A stretch of DNA of 64,000 nt, from NCBI RefSeq assembly GCF_001663175.1, contig NZ_CP016033.1, forward strand, positions 744,001-808,000, in the 5' to 3' direction. The stretch is from Erythrobacter neustonensis (lineage in GTDB: Bacteria; Pseudomonadota; Alphaproteobacteria; Sphingomonadales; Sphingomonadaceae). The position numbers were made by a program, and so were the translations under genes. The notes beneath the pieces were generated by a model. The model worked only from the letters and a program-made list of their open reading frames with translations, was not told the DNA's origin and ran no database searches. Positions 17,529-25,850 of the stretch are shown here, piece after piece. Within the stretch, counting starts at the first letter, position 1; every line of letters starts with the position of its first letter.

Positions 17529-17570
17529 GCAAAAGGCCCCCTCATTTTGGGAAGGTGCACGCCCTTTTGC
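17529..17570. repeat. Inverted repeat GCAAAAGG / CCTTTTGC upstream of SDR gene
   Basis: Arms GCAAAAGG (17529-17536) and CCTTTTGC (17563-17570) are exactly complementary, with 26 nt between them that contain CCCAAAATGAG on the minus strand, a variant of the CCAAAAGTG box. It may be an operator region for the SDR gene at 17608, or a weak terminator of the ligase gene that ends at 17496. Confidence 0.35.
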
Positions 17571-17607
17571 GCCCCGCTAGTCGTGGGTGCCGAAGGAGAG
17601 GGCAGGC

Positions 17608-18396
17608 ATGACACTGGCAGGCAAGATCGCGGCGATCACCGGGGGCACCGCGGGCATGGGGCGCGGGATCGCGGAGGCGTTTCTGGCGCAAGGTGCAAGC
17701 GTCGCGCTGTTCGCGCGCAGCCCCGAAAAGGGCGCAGCCGTGCTCGCGCAACTTGCCGCGGCGGGCTTTGGCCCCGACCGCGTGATCTTTGTCGCGGGCG
17801 ACGTGATGCAGCAGTCCGATCTCGAAGGCTTCATCGACCATGTGATCGCCCATTTCGGCACGCTCGACATTCTGGTCAACAATGCGGGCGGCGCGGGCGA
17901 TTTGCAGCCGCTGGTCGATCTGTCCGATCACGCCTTTGACGAGGCGATGAAATGGAACGTCTATTCGACCTTCTGGGCAACGCGCCGCGCGCTGCCCGTG
18001 ATGCTGGCCAAGGCGCACGGGCGGGTGATCAATATCTCCAGCATGGAAGGCAAGCACGGCAAGGCGGTGCTGACCGCCTATTCGGCGGCCAAGCACGCGG
18101 TCAACGGGCTGACCAAAAGCCTCGCGCGCGAAGTCGGCGCGGCCGGGGTCACGGTCAATGCGATCTGCCCCGGGATCGTGATTACCGACATCATCAGGAA
18201 CAACGGCCCGGCCACCGCCAAGGCGATGGGGATGGAGCTTGACGAGATGATCGCGATGTTTGCCGCCGACAGCGCGATCAAGCGTCCGAACACGGTCGAA
18301 GAGGTCGCCGCGCTCGCGGTGCTGCTGGCGAGCGAGGCGGGCGGCGGGATCACCGGCCAGCAGATCAGCGTCGACGGCGGCACCGCGCAATATTGA
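17608..18396 (+). CDS. SDR family oxidoreductase
   Basis: 262 residues from ATG 17608 with an AAGGAGAG site; an upstream in-frame GTG at 17587 is less likely. Motifs: TGGTAGMGRGIAEAF (cofactor, 11-25), NNAGGAGD near 91-98, ISSMEGKHGKAVLTAYSAAK carrying the catalytic Ser-Tyr-Lys set (YSAAK), and a closing ITGQQISVDGGTAQY typical of FabG-like enzymes. It probably interconverts a hydroxy- and keto-intermediate of the pathway. Its 3' side faces the parS site and a convergent SDR gene. Confidence 0.88.
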   Translation: MTLAGKIAAITGGTAGMGRGIAEAFLAQGASVALFARSPEKGAAVLAQLAAAGFGPDRVIFVAGDVMQQSDLEGFIDHVIAHFGTLDILVNNAGGAGDLQPLVDLSDHAFDEAMKWNVYSTFWATRRALPVMLAKAHGRVINISSMEGKHGKAVLTAYSAAKHAVNGLTKSLAREVGAAGVTVNAICPGIVITDIIRNNGPATAKAMGMELDEMIAMFAADSAIKRPNTVEEVAALAVLLASEAGGGITGQQISVDGGTAQY

Positions 18397-18525
18397 TGCG
18401 CGCGGCAGGAGTGGGAATTTCACCCCTGCATAAACGGGGTCTTGCGCGGTTCAGACGCGCGCTTGACCCCCGGCATCCCGGTTCAGGCCCCCTCCAGACC
18501 CCTGCCAGCATACCGCGAATGCGGA

Positions 18526-18541
18526 TGTTTCACGTGAAACA
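18526..18541. other. parS centromere site (ParB binding)
   Basis: TGTTTCACGTGAAACA is a perfect 16-bp palindrome and identical to the parS consensus known from Bacillus and matched in many bacteria including Caulobacter. It is intergenic, between two convergent SDR genes. Chromosomal parS sites are bound and spread over by ParB and are nearly always close to the origin of replication. Confidence 0.9.
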
Positions 18542-18558
18542 CTGCGCGCCCGGCGCAA

Positions 18559-19368
18559 TCACTGCGCCCCTTTCGCCATCGCCGCGCTGACCGCTGCGGC
18601 GACATCGCCCGCCTGCGGATTGCCGCGCAGGGTAAGCCCGCCATTGGGCTGGATATTCGCGCCCGTCACGAACGCCTGATCGGTGCTGAGCCACAGGCAG
18701 GCCTGCGCGACATCCTCGACCGTGTTGAGCCTGCCCAGCGGATAACGCGGCAGAAAAGCGTCGGTCAGCCCCGGCACGGCAAAGCTGTCATGCGTCATCG
18801 GGCTGTCGGTAAAGGCGGGCGAGACCGAATTGGCCTTGATGCCCAAGTGCCCGTAATCATTGGCGATACATTCCATCAACGCCTCGCTCCCGCGCTTGGT
18901 GCCGATATAGGCCGCATGGTTGGTGATGATCGCCCTGGTCGTTGCCGAAGACAGGCTGATCAGCGATCCCCCGGTGGGGCTTTGCGCACGCATCACCCGC
19001 ACGAAGGCTTGCAGGAAATGATGTACCCCCTTGAATTGCAACGCGACAATCCGGTCGAGCTGGTCTTGCGTGATCTCCTCGAGACTCGCCAACAGGCCCC
19101 AGCCGGTGGTGTTGACCGCGATATCGACGCGGCCGAGGGTAGCCGCCGCATGATCGGCCAGCGCGTGGACCTCGGCATGCGACGTGATATCGCACAGCGC
19201 ATATTCTCCAGCGATTTCAGCCGCCAAAGCCGCCAGCGGCACATCCTTCCGGCCCGCCACCATCACCCTTGCGCCGTGCGAAGCAAACAGCCGCGCGATC
19301 GCCTGCCCCATATTCCCCGCCGACCCCGCGCCCAGCACCACCGCGGTTTTGCCCTGCAACTGCCCCAT
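18559..19368 (-). CDS. SDR family oxidoreductase (atypical catalytic motif)
   Basis: 269 residues from ATG 19368 (a GTG directly before it is the alternative), with a GAGGAGACGG ribosome binding site. The cofactor loop is GAGSAGNMGQAIA at about 13-25, and LSSATTRAIITNHAAYIGTKRGSEAL supplies Ser and the YxxxK set (YIGTK). The NNAG motif is replaced by NTTG (VNTTGWG), which is unusual though seen in divergent SDRs. The C-terminal FVTGANIQPNGGLTL is FabG-like. It is divergent from the SnoaL-type gene at 19493, sharing a promoter region with the 19426 box. Confidence 0.82.
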   Translation of the reverse strand: MGQLQGKTAVVLGAGSAGNMGQAIARLFASHGARVMVAGRKDVPLAALAAEIAGEYALCDITSHAEVHALADHAAATLGRVDIAVNTTGWGLLASLEEITQDQLDRIVALQFKGVHHFLQAFVRVMRAQSPTGGSLISLSSATTRAIITNHAAYIGTKRGSEALMECIANDYGHLGIKANSVSPAFTDSPMTHDSFAVPGLTDAFLPRYPLGRLNTVEDVAQACLWLSTDQAFVTGANIQPNGGLTLRGNPQAGDVAAAVSAAMAKGAQ

Positions 19369-19425
19369 CACCCGTCTCCTCGCTTGCCGCCCTGCCTATC
19401 ACGCGCCGATGCGCCCCCACCCTTC

Positions 19426-19445
19426 CCAAAAGTGGGCATTGCCGC
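19426..19445 (+). promoter_or_regulatory. CCAAAAGTG box upstream of the SnoaL-ABM unit
   Basis: The 20-mer CCAAAAGTGGGCATTGCCGC ends 47 bp before the ATG at 19493; it matches the 9395 box in 17 of 20 positions. Its right end overlaps a TTGCCG -35-like hexamer, followed after 18 nt by GATAGC. The regulatory role is inferred. Confidence 0.45.
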
Positions 19446-19492
19446 CCGCGCCCCTCGGGGCCGATAGCCGTGCCCAACAAGGGGAGAGAGCC

Positions 19493-19903
19493 ATGTTCAC
19501 CGGACCGCTCGAAGATCGTCTCGCCATTCACGAGCTGAACGGCACCTATGCCGATGGCGTGGTGCGGGCGGATGCGGAGACCTGGGCGAGCGTCTGGGCC
19601 GAGGATGCCGACTGGGACCTGATGGGCCACCAGACCCATGGCAGGGACGCGATCGTCGCCTTCTGGAAGGGTGCGATGGGCGGATTGCAGGCGGTCAGCT
19701 TCCACTGCGTCCCCTGCATGATCGAAGTCACCGGAAACACGGCGAAATCGCGGGTGCAGACGCAGGAGATCCTCAAGCCCCGCGACGGCAAGGCGCGCCA
19801 TGTCGGCGGACTTTACGAGGATGAATTGCGCAAGGTGGATGGCCGTTGGCTGTTCACCAGCCGCACCTTCAAGATCATCGCCGAATTCGGCGTGGAGGGC
19901 TGA
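19493..19903 (+). CDS. SnoaL-like (NTF2-fold) protein
   Basis: 136 residues preceded by GGGGAGAGAG. The domain opens with EDRLAIHELNGTYADGVVRADAETWASVW and shows the family's WDLMGHQTHGRDAIVAFW and RKVDGRWLFTSRTF blocks. Members catalyse hydration, dehydration or cyclisation without cofactor, or have no known activity. It is followed 5 bp later by an ABM-domain gene, so the two form a small operon in the catabolic cluster. Confidence 0.8.
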   Translation: MFTGPLEDRLAIHELNGTYADGVVRADAETWASVWAEDADWDLMGHQTHGRDAIVAFWKGAMGGLQAVSFHCVPCMIEVTGNTAKSRVQTQEILKPRDGKARHVGGLYEDELRKVDGRWLFTSRTFKIIAEFGVEG

Positions 19904-19908
19904 AAACC

Positions 19909-20250
19909 ATGGCGAAAATTCTCATCTCGGCACAGATCGATCTCGACCCCGCACAGCGCGAGGAGGCGCTGCGCACTGCGCGCCCGCATATCGCGGCCGC
20001 GCTCGCGGAAAAAGGGTGCATCCACTACGACTGGAGCGCCTGCGCGATGAACCCCGCGCGGGTCAACGTGTTCGAAGAGTGGGAAAGCGAAGATGCGCTC
20101 GCCGCGCATTTCCGTGACCCTGCCTACACCGGGATGCGCGATCACATCGGCAAGTTCGGGATCACGGGCGCGGTCAGCAACAAGTATCGCGTCGATGCCG
20201 AAGCTCCGGTCTATAACGCTCAAGGCAATGCGAGCGAGGCGTTCGACTGA
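19909..20250 (+). CDS. Antibiotic biosynthesis monooxygenase (ABM) domain protein, putative quinol monooxygenase
   Basis: 113 residues, a single dimeric alpha/beta-barrel ABM domain: AKILISAQIDLDPAQREEAL at the start and VFEEWESEDALAAHF in the second half, the typical W-x(2-3)-E-A-x-H-like signature. Small cofactor-independent ABM proteins oxidise quinols, tetracenones or haem. Here it follows the SnoaL gene directly and probably handles a hydroxylated aromatic or reactive intermediate. The start is ATG 19909 with GGAGG upstream. Confidence 0.8.
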   Translation: MAKILISAQIDLDPAQREEALRTARPHIAAALAEKGCIHYDWSACAMNPARVNVFEEWESEDALAAHFRDPAYTGMRDHIGKFGITGAVSNKYRVDAEAPVYNAQGNASEAFD

Positions 20251-20297
20251 GCTGATGGCCGTCAACCGGCCGGAGGACCTGCCTCCGGCCTGCGGCT

Positions 20298-21302
20298 TCA
20301 CAGTTTGAGCATCTGCTTGCCGCGGTTCTGCCCAGTGAACAAGCGCTGCAAGGTCTGCGGCGCGTTCTCGAACCCGTGCTGAATATCTTCCTGATATTTC
20401 AGGCGGCCATCCTTTACGAAGCCTTCCAGTCGCTTGCGGATACCGGGGAATTCGCTCGCCCAGTCGAGCACGATGAAGCCCGTCATCGTGCCCCGGCGGA
20501 AGACCAGGTTGAAGTAGTTTTCGGGGCCCGCCGGGAGGCTCCCCGTTTCGTAGCGGCTTATCCCGCCGCAGATCACCACCCGCGCGCCGGTGGCGATTTG
20601 GCCAAGCATATCGTTCAGAATCGCGCCACCGACATTGTCGTAAATGACATCGACCCCGCGCGGGCACAGCGCGCGGATCTGCTCCTTCACGCCGCCAGCC
20701 TTGTAATCGATCGCAGCGTCATAGCCCGCCTCGCGCACCAGCCAGTCGCACTTGTCCTGTCCCCCCGCGATGCCCACCACGCGGCACCCGGCGATTCGCG
20801 CAAGTTGGCCAACGATGCTTCCCGTCGCCCCTGCCGCGCCCGACACCAGCACGGTATCGCCCGCCACCGGCTTGCCCACCTTGAACAACCCGCAATAGGC
20901 GGTCAGCCCCGTCGTCCCGAGCGCCGACAGGACGGCGGTGGGCGACAGGTCGGTTTCGACCCTGGTCAGCTCCTTGCCATCGGTGACGAGGTATTCGGTC
21001 CAGCCGGTGGTGCCGAACACCATGTCGCCCACGGCAAAACGCCCGCCGTTCGAGGCGACCACCTCGGCAATCCCGCTGCCGCGCATCACGTCGCCGATGT
21101 TCATCGGGGCAACGTAATCGGCGATGTTCTCCATCCAGCCCTTCTGCGCCGGATCGAAGCCGAGGTAATGCGTCTTCAGCAGCATTTCGCCGGGGCCCGG
21201 ATCGGGCAGTTCGACCGTGGCGAGCTTGAAGTCGTTCTCGATCTCGATGCCGCGACCGCGCGGGTGTCCGTTCAAGAGCCATTGGCGGGTGGTGGTGGGC
21301 AT
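20298..21302 (-). CDS. NADP-dependent oxidoreductase, zinc-free MDR family
   Basis: 334 residues. GroES-like domain with THYLGFDPAQKGWM, Rossmann loop VSGAAGATGSIVGQLARIAG near 148-167, AGGQDKCDWL (NADPH 2'-phosphate region), and VIYDNVGGAILND near 215-227. No zinc cysteines. It is the second MDR paralogue of the cluster and would reduce or oxidise a C=C or C-OH group. The start at 21302 has GGAGAGAG. It is divergent from the molybdopterin enzyme gene. Confidence 0.86.
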   Translation of the reverse strand: MPTTTRQWLLNGHPRGRGIEIENDFKLATVELPDPGPGEMLLKTHYLGFDPAQKGWMENIADYVAPMNIGDVMRGSGIAEVVASNGGRFAVGDMVFGTTGWTEYLVTDGKELTRVETDLSPTAVLSALGTTGLTAYCGLFKVGKPVAGDTVLVSGAAGATGSIVGQLARIAGCRVVGIAGGQDKCDWLVREAGYDAAIDYKAGGVKEQIRALCPRGVDVIYDNVGGAILNDMLGQIATGARVVICGGISRYETGSLPAGPENYFNLVFRRGTMTGFIVLDWASEFPGIRKRLEGFVKDGRLKYQEDIQHGFENAPQTLQRLFTGQNRGKQMLKL

Positions 21303-21357
21303 GTCTCTCTCCTGCGGTTTTCTGCCCTATTGCGGGTGTGCGGCGCCACCCTCCACG

Positions 21358-21373
21358 GACAAAAGTATCAGTC
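21358..21373 (+). promoter_or_regulatory. ACAAAAGTATCAGT box upstream of molybdopterin oxidoreductase
   Basis: GACAAAAGTATCAGTC lies about 55 bp before ATG 21426 and shares the CAAAAGT core with the 9395 and 19426 boxes. A TAATCT -10-like hexamer follows 19 nt after CAGTCG. It is the weakest of the four matches. Confidence 0.3.
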
Positions 21374-21425
21374 GAGCCCCCCGCCCCCTGTGGTAATCTT
21401 GGCCGCAGTGTCGGGGAGAAATGCG

Positions 21426-23564
21426 ATGGGCGTTCAGACCTTCAAGACCTTCTGCCGTTTCTGCCATGCCAACTGCGCGATGGAAGCCGATGTGGTCGAC
21501 GGAAAAGTGGTCGAGGTGCGCGGCGACCCGGACGATCCGGCCTATGGCGGCTACACCTGCATGAAGGGCCGCGAACTGCCCGACAGCCACAATTCGGCAA
21601 ACCGGCTGCACCACTCGCTGGTGAGGAACGAGACGGGCGAATTCGTCCCGACCCCGATGGATCAGGCGCTTGCCCATGTCGCGAGCGAATTGCGGCGGAT
21701 CATCGACACCCACGGCCCGCATTCGGTGGCGGTGTTCATGGGATCGGGCGGCTTCCAGAACTCCGCCGCCATGTCGGCTTCGCTCTCCTTCGCGCAAGCC
21801 GTGGGGAGCCGCAATTTCTACACCTCGGTGACATTGGACCAGCCTGCCAAGGTCTTCACCACCGCGCGCTACGGCAAGTGGATGGCGGGGCCGAACACGT
21901 TTAGCGAAAGCGATGTCGCCTTCTTCATCGGCAACAATCCGATCGTCTCGCACTATTCGCCGGTCGGCGGGGTGCCGCCCTTCAGCCCCTCGCGCCGCAT
22001 CCGCGACCAGAAGGCGCAAGGCATGAAACTGATCGTCGCCGACCCGCGCGAGAGCGATGTGGCGCGGCTGGCCGACATCTATCTCCCCGTGAAGCCGGGC
22101 GAGGATCCGGCGATGCTGGCGGGGATGCTCAATGTCATCATTTCCGAGAGGCTGTACGACCGCAACTTCGTCGCCGCGCATGTCGACGGCTTCGACGATC
22201 TGGCCGAGGCGGTGAAGGCCTTCCCGCCCGAAGTCGCCGCCGCGCGTGCCGGGCTCGACACGGAGCAACTGGTCGCCGCCGCGCGGATGTTCGCGCAGGG
22301 TTCGAAGGGCTGCGCGGTGACCGGCACTGGCCCCGAAATGGCGGGCAACGGGACGCTGACCGAATATCTGGTGGTGTGCCTCAACACGATCTGCGCGCGC
22401 TTCAAGCAGGACGGGGAGAAAGCCGCGATCCCGGGCGTCTTCAGCCCCTACCAGACCGCGCGCCGCGCGCAGGTCGGGCCGCAGGTAGCCATGTTCGGCG
22501 CGGAAGGCATGCCCAAGTCGCGCTTCCGTGGGCTGGGCCACCTGGGGTGGGAGATGCCCTGCAACGTGCTGGCCGACGAAATTCTTACCCCCGGCGATGG
22601 TCAGGTGCGCGCGCTGATTTCGGTCGGCGGCAATCCGGTGGTGGGCTTCCCCGATCAGGTGAAAATGGCCCGCGCGCTCGACGATCTTGAGCTGTTCGTG
22701 CAGATCGACCCGTGGATGAGCGCCAGCGCCAAACGTGCCGATGTGGTGCTCGCGCCCTCGCAGTGTCTGGAGCGTGAGGACATCACCAGCCTCTCCGAAT
22801 GGTGGCACGAGGAACCCTATGCCCGCTACACCGAGGCGGTGGTCGAGGCGCCGGGCGACTGCATCGACGAATACGAGATGTTCTGGACGCTGGCGCACCA
22901 TCTGGGCATCCGGATGAACCTTGCGGGCGGCCCGCTGCCGATGGACAGGAAACCCACCAAGCAGGAATTCCTCGATCTTGCGGTGACCGGTTGCCTCGTC
23001 AGCCCAAGCCAGGTTCGCGCCGATTGCGCGGCCAATGGCGGGGGAGCGGTGCTCTATCCCGAAAAGCACCCGGTGGTGGAGCCGGTCGATGAGAGCGAGT
23101 TTCACCGCTTCGACCTTGCCATGGGGGCGATGCCTTCGGAGATCGGCAAGTATGCCGCCGCCAGCGCCGCGCGCGAGGGCTTCGATTTCCGCCTGATCTC
23201 GCGCCGCTCGAAGACGCGGTTCAATTCGATCGGGCATCCGCTCAAGAAATTGCAGGCCAAGACCACCACCAACCCCGCCTTCATCCACCCGGACGACATT
23301 GCGGCACTGGGCCTCGAGGAAGGCGGGCTGGTCGCGATCACCTCGCCGCACGCCACGATCCACGGGGTCGTCAAGGCGAGCGACAAGGTGCGGCGCGGGA
23401 TCGTCTCGATGGCGCATGCTTACGGCGATGCCGATACGGGAAAGGACGATGTGCGCACCCGCGGCGCTTCCACCAACCGGCTGGTGAGCGAGGTGGTCGA
23501 TTACGACCCGATCACCGGCCAGTCCTTGCAAAGCGCGATCCCGGTGAAGCTCGAACCGGCCTGA
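21426..23564 (+). CDS. Molybdopterin-dependent oxidoreductase (DMSO reductase superfamily), cytoplasmic
   Basis: 712 residues starting at ATG 21426; there is no Tat signal. The N-terminal [4Fe-4S] set is Cys10, Cys13, Cys17 and Cys45 (CRFCHANC...TCMKG), followed by the bis-MGD-binding alpha subunit and a C-terminal molydopterin-dinucleotide-binding beta-barrel (RFNSIGHPLKKLQAK...NPAFIHPDDIAALGL). It looks like formate dehydrogenase/nitrate reductase relatives, but where those have Cys or Sec after DHxAR this one reads LDQPAKVFTTARYG, without Cys. It stands immediately upstream of an MDR gene and may hydroxylate or reduce a pathway intermediate. No electron-transfer subunit is present. Confidence 0.88.
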   Translation: MGVQTFKTFCRFCHANCAMEADVVDGKVVEVRGDPDDPAYGGYTCMKGRELPDSHNSANRLHHSLVRNETGEFVPTPMDQALAHVASELRRIIDTHGPHSVAVFMGSGGFQNSAAMSASLSFAQAVGSRNFYTSVTLDQPAKVFTTARYGKWMAGPNTFSESDVAFFIGNNPIVSHYSPVGGVPPFSPSRRIRDQKAQGMKLIVADPRESDVARLADIYLPVKPGEDPAMLAGMLNVIISERLYDRNFVAAHVDGFDDLAEAVKAFPPEVAAARAGLDTEQLVAAARMFAQGSKGCAVTGTGPEMAGNGTLTEYLVVCLNTICARFKQDGEKAAIPGVFSPYQTARRAQVGPQVAMFGAEGMPKSRFRGLGHLGWEMPCNVLADEILTPGDGQVRALISVGGNPVVGFPDQVKMARALDDLELFVQIDPWMSASAKRADVVLAPSQCLEREDITSLSEWWHEEPYARYTEAVVEAPGDCIDEYEMFWTLAHHLGIRMNLAGGPLPMDRKPTKQEFLDLAVTGCLVSPSQVRADCAANGGGAVLYPEKHPVVEPVDESEFHRFDLAMGAMPSEIGKYAAASAAREGFDFRLISRRSKTRFNSIGHPLKKLQAKTTTNPAFIHPDDIAALGLEEGGLVAITSPHATIHGVVKASDKVRRGIVSMAHAYGDADTGKDDVRTRGASTNRLVSEVVDYDPITGQSLQSAIPVKLEPA

Positions 23565-23589
23565 TATCTCCACAAACCGAAAGACCGAC

Positions 23590-24600
23590 ATGCCGCAGAA
23601 CCGCCGATTTCTCCTCCAGCGCCGCCCGAACGGCACACCCGTTCAGGACGATTTCGCACTCGTCACCGAAGCCACGTCCGCGCTGGAAGAGGGCCAGTTC
23701 CTGATCCGCAACCATTACGCCTCGCTCGACCCGGCGATGCGCGGGTGGATGGATGCCGGCGGCAACTACATGCCGCCGATCCCCTTGGGCGATCCCGTTC
23801 GCGCGAGCACCATCGGCGTGGTCGAGGAAAGCCGGGCGGAAGGCTTTGCGCCCGGGCAATGGGTGATGGGGCTGAATGCGCTCGAGGACTATTCGATCGG
23901 CGTGGCAGGCGGGTTCACCCAGCCGATCGACCCTTCGCTGGTGCCGAACATCACCAACTACCTCTCGATCTTCGGCGCGGTCGGGATGACCGCCTATTTC
24001 GGCTTCCTCGAGGTGTGCGAACCGAAAGCGGGCGAGACCGTGCTTGTCTCCGGCGCGGCGGGTGCAGTCGGCAGTCTCGTCGGCCAGCTCGCCAAGATCC
24101 ACGGCTGCCGCGCGGTCGGAATTGCCGGCGGCCCCGCAAAATGCGCGCGTCTGACCGAGAAATATGGCTTCGACGCCGCCATCGACTATCGCGGCAAGGA
24201 TGAGGCCGCACTGACTGCCGCCATCGCTGAGGCCTGCCCTGATGGCGTCGACGTGATCTTCGAGAATGTCGGCGGGATCATCCTCGATGCGGGGCTGATG
24301 AACCTCAATCTTCATGCGCGCGTCGGGCTGTGCGGGCTGATCAGCGAATACAACACGGCGCCGCGCGGCATCCGCAACCTGTGGCAACTGATCGTCAAGC
24401 GCGCGCATATCCGAGGGCTGCTGGTCGCCGATTACGTCCCGCGTTTCGCCGAGGGCGCGGCGCAGATGGGCGTGTGGGCCGCGCAAGGCAAACTGGCGGT
24501 CGACGAGCATATCGACGAAGGGCTGGAGCACGCCTTCGACAGCTTCATGCGGCTGTTTGCGGGAACGAATGACGGCAAGATGATCCTCAAGATCGCCTGA
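23590..24600 (+). CDS. NADP-dependent oxidoreductase, zinc-free MDR family
   Basis: 336 residues, third MDR paralogue of the cluster. RNHYASLDPAMRGWMD in the substrate domain, VSGAAGAVGSLVGQLAKIHG as cofactor loop (about 149-168), GGPAKCARLTEKYGFD for NADPH choice, and IFENVGGIILDAGL near 219-232. Zinc ligands are missing. It lies 25 bp after the molybdopterin enzyme and overlaps the ThuA-like gene by one base (TGATG), so all three should be one transcript. Confidence 0.86.
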   Translation: MPQNRRFLLQRRPNGTPVQDDFALVTEATSALEEGQFLIRNHYASLDPAMRGWMDAGGNYMPPIPLGDPVRASTIGVVEESRAEGFAPGQWVMGLNALEDYSIGVAGGFTQPIDPSLVPNITNYLSIFGAVGMTAYFGFLEVCEPKAGETVLVSGAAGAVGSLVGQLAKIHGCRAVGIAGGPAKCARLTEKYGFDAAIDYRGKDEAALTAAIAEACPDGVDVIFENVGGIILDAGLMNLNLHARVGLCGLISEYNTAPRGIRNLWQLIVKRAHIRGLLVADYVPRFAEGAAQMGVWAAQGKLAVDEHIDEGLEHAFDSFMRLFAGTNDGKMILKIA

Positions 24601-25364
24601 TGCGCTCGCTGCTGGTTCTGTCCGGGGGGCACCCCTACGCGGCGGGGCCGTTCGACGAACTGCTCGCCGCGCTGGGGAGCCGGGAGATCACCCACCTGAT
24701 CCACCCCGATGGCGGCGAGGCGGATGCGGCGGAGGCAATCCTCGCCGCCGATGCGCTGCTGTTCTACGACATGGCTGGCTACTCCTTCGGCGAGGGCAAG
24801 GTGACTATGCGCGCGCCCTCACCCGCCTTTCGCGCGGCGATCACCGCGCGCTTTGCCAGCGGCAAGGGCGCGGTCGCGATGCATCATGCGCTTGCCGGAT
24901 GGGCGGAATGGCCGGAGTGGCACGCATGGCTTGGCGGGGCATTCCATTACCAGCCGGGGGAGCACGGGCCGGACTCCGGATACCGCCACGATGTTTCCTA
25001 CGAGGCCCGCGTCGTGGCCGATCACCCGGTGACGCGCGGCCTGCCTGCCAGCTTCCCCGTCACCGACGAACTCTACCTTTGCCCCATCGACGAAGCCGCC
25101 ATCACGGCGCTCGTCCGCGCGGAAGGGCCCGCCTTCACGACCGACAATTTCCATTCCGCCGCCCACGCGGTTGCAGGCGCGATGTTCAGCAACGCGGGCT
25201 GGCAGCACCCGCCGGGCAGCAATTGCATCGTCTGGGAAAGCCGCAAGTGCCCCGCGCCGCTGGTCTATCTGCAATGCGGCGATGGCCCTGCAACCTACGC
25301 CAACCGCCATGTCCGCCAGATGATCGCACAGGCGCTTGCCTACACCTCAGGAGGAAGAGCATGA
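24600..25364 (+). CDS. ThuA-like (trehalose-utilisation-type) domain protein
   Basis: 254 residues with the ThuA class-I glutamine-amidotransferase-like fold: LLVLSGGHPYAAGPF at the start, DALLFYDMAGYSF, the MHHALAGWAEWPEWHAWLGGAFHYQPGEH core (residue runs near 98-125), RHDVSYEARVVADHPVTRGLP and the metal-type TDELYLCP. The Cys of the amidotransferase elbow is absent; ThuA homologues have been linked to keto-sugar metabolism. Here it is co-translated with an MDR and an epoxide-hydrolase-like gene, which suggests a hydrolase or isomerase step on non-sugar substrate; this is inference. Confidence 0.75.
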   Translation: MRSLLVLSGGHPYAAGPFDELLAALGSREITHLIHPDGGEADAAEAILAADALLFYDMAGYSFGEGKVTMRAPSPAFRAAITARFASGKGAVAMHHALAGWAEWPEWHAWLGGAFHYQPGEHGPDSGYRHDVSYEARVVADHPVTRGLPASFPVTDELYLCPIDEAAITALVRAEGPAFTTDNFHSAAHAVAGAMFSNAGWQHPPGSNCIVWESRKCPAPLVYLQCGDGPATYANRHVRQMIAQALAYTSGGRA

Positions 25365-25750
25365 GCCCGCAGCAAACCGTCGAAGCCTTCATCGCGCATT
25401 GGAATGCCTGCGATACCGACGCGATCATGGCGATGTGCGCCGTGGATATCATCTACCACAATATCCCGATGGATCCGGTCGTCGGCACCGCGCAAATGCG
25501 CGCGGTGGTCGAAGGCTTCATGCGCGATATCGCCCGCTGCGACTGGCAGACCCACGCGATCGCGGCGAGCGGCAATACCGTGCTGACCGAGCGGACCGAT
25601 ATCTTCCAGTTCAAAGATGGGCGCACCGCGGCGATCCGCGTGATGGGCACCTTCGACATTGGTGCAGACGGCCGCATCACCGGCTGGCGCGACTATTTCG
25701 ACAGCGCCGAATTCCAGCGCGAATTCGCGTCCCCCAACGGGGGCGCATGA
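25361..25750 (+). CDS. Limonene-1,2-epoxide hydrolase-like protein
   Basis: 129 residues, an NTF2-fold protein of the LEH family. The signature YHNIPMDPVVG (about 31-41) and the catalytic set Arg-x-Asp in TERTDIFQF plus the late Asp in WRDYFD match the Asp-Arg-Asp triad of Rhodococcus limonene epoxide hydrolase. Such enzymes add water to an epoxide without a covalent intermediate; some paralogues act on sterol or terpenoid epoxides. The start ATG 25361 overlaps the ThuA stop and has AGGAGGA in front. It fits with the P450 gene that follows, which could form an epoxide. Confidence 0.82.
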   Translation: MSPQQTVEAFIAHWNACDTDAIMAMCAVDIIYHNIPMDPVVGTAQMRAVVEGFMRDIARCDWQTHAIAASGNTVLTERTDIFQFKDGRTAAIRVMGTFDIGADGRITGWRDYFDSAEFQREFASPNGGA

Positions 25751-25850
25751 TGCGCCGCGCGCAACCCTAACACAAACGCGCATCGCATCATCCGCGGCGC
25801 TTTGGTTAGGCTTGCCGCATGAAATCGAGATGGGTCTGGAGCCGCCTTGC

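Noticed and set aside
21327..23636. 769-codon open frame on the minus strand
   Set aside because: Antisense to the molybdopterin oxidoreductase with its four iron-sulfur cysteines; the antisense protein is His/Arg-rich noise.
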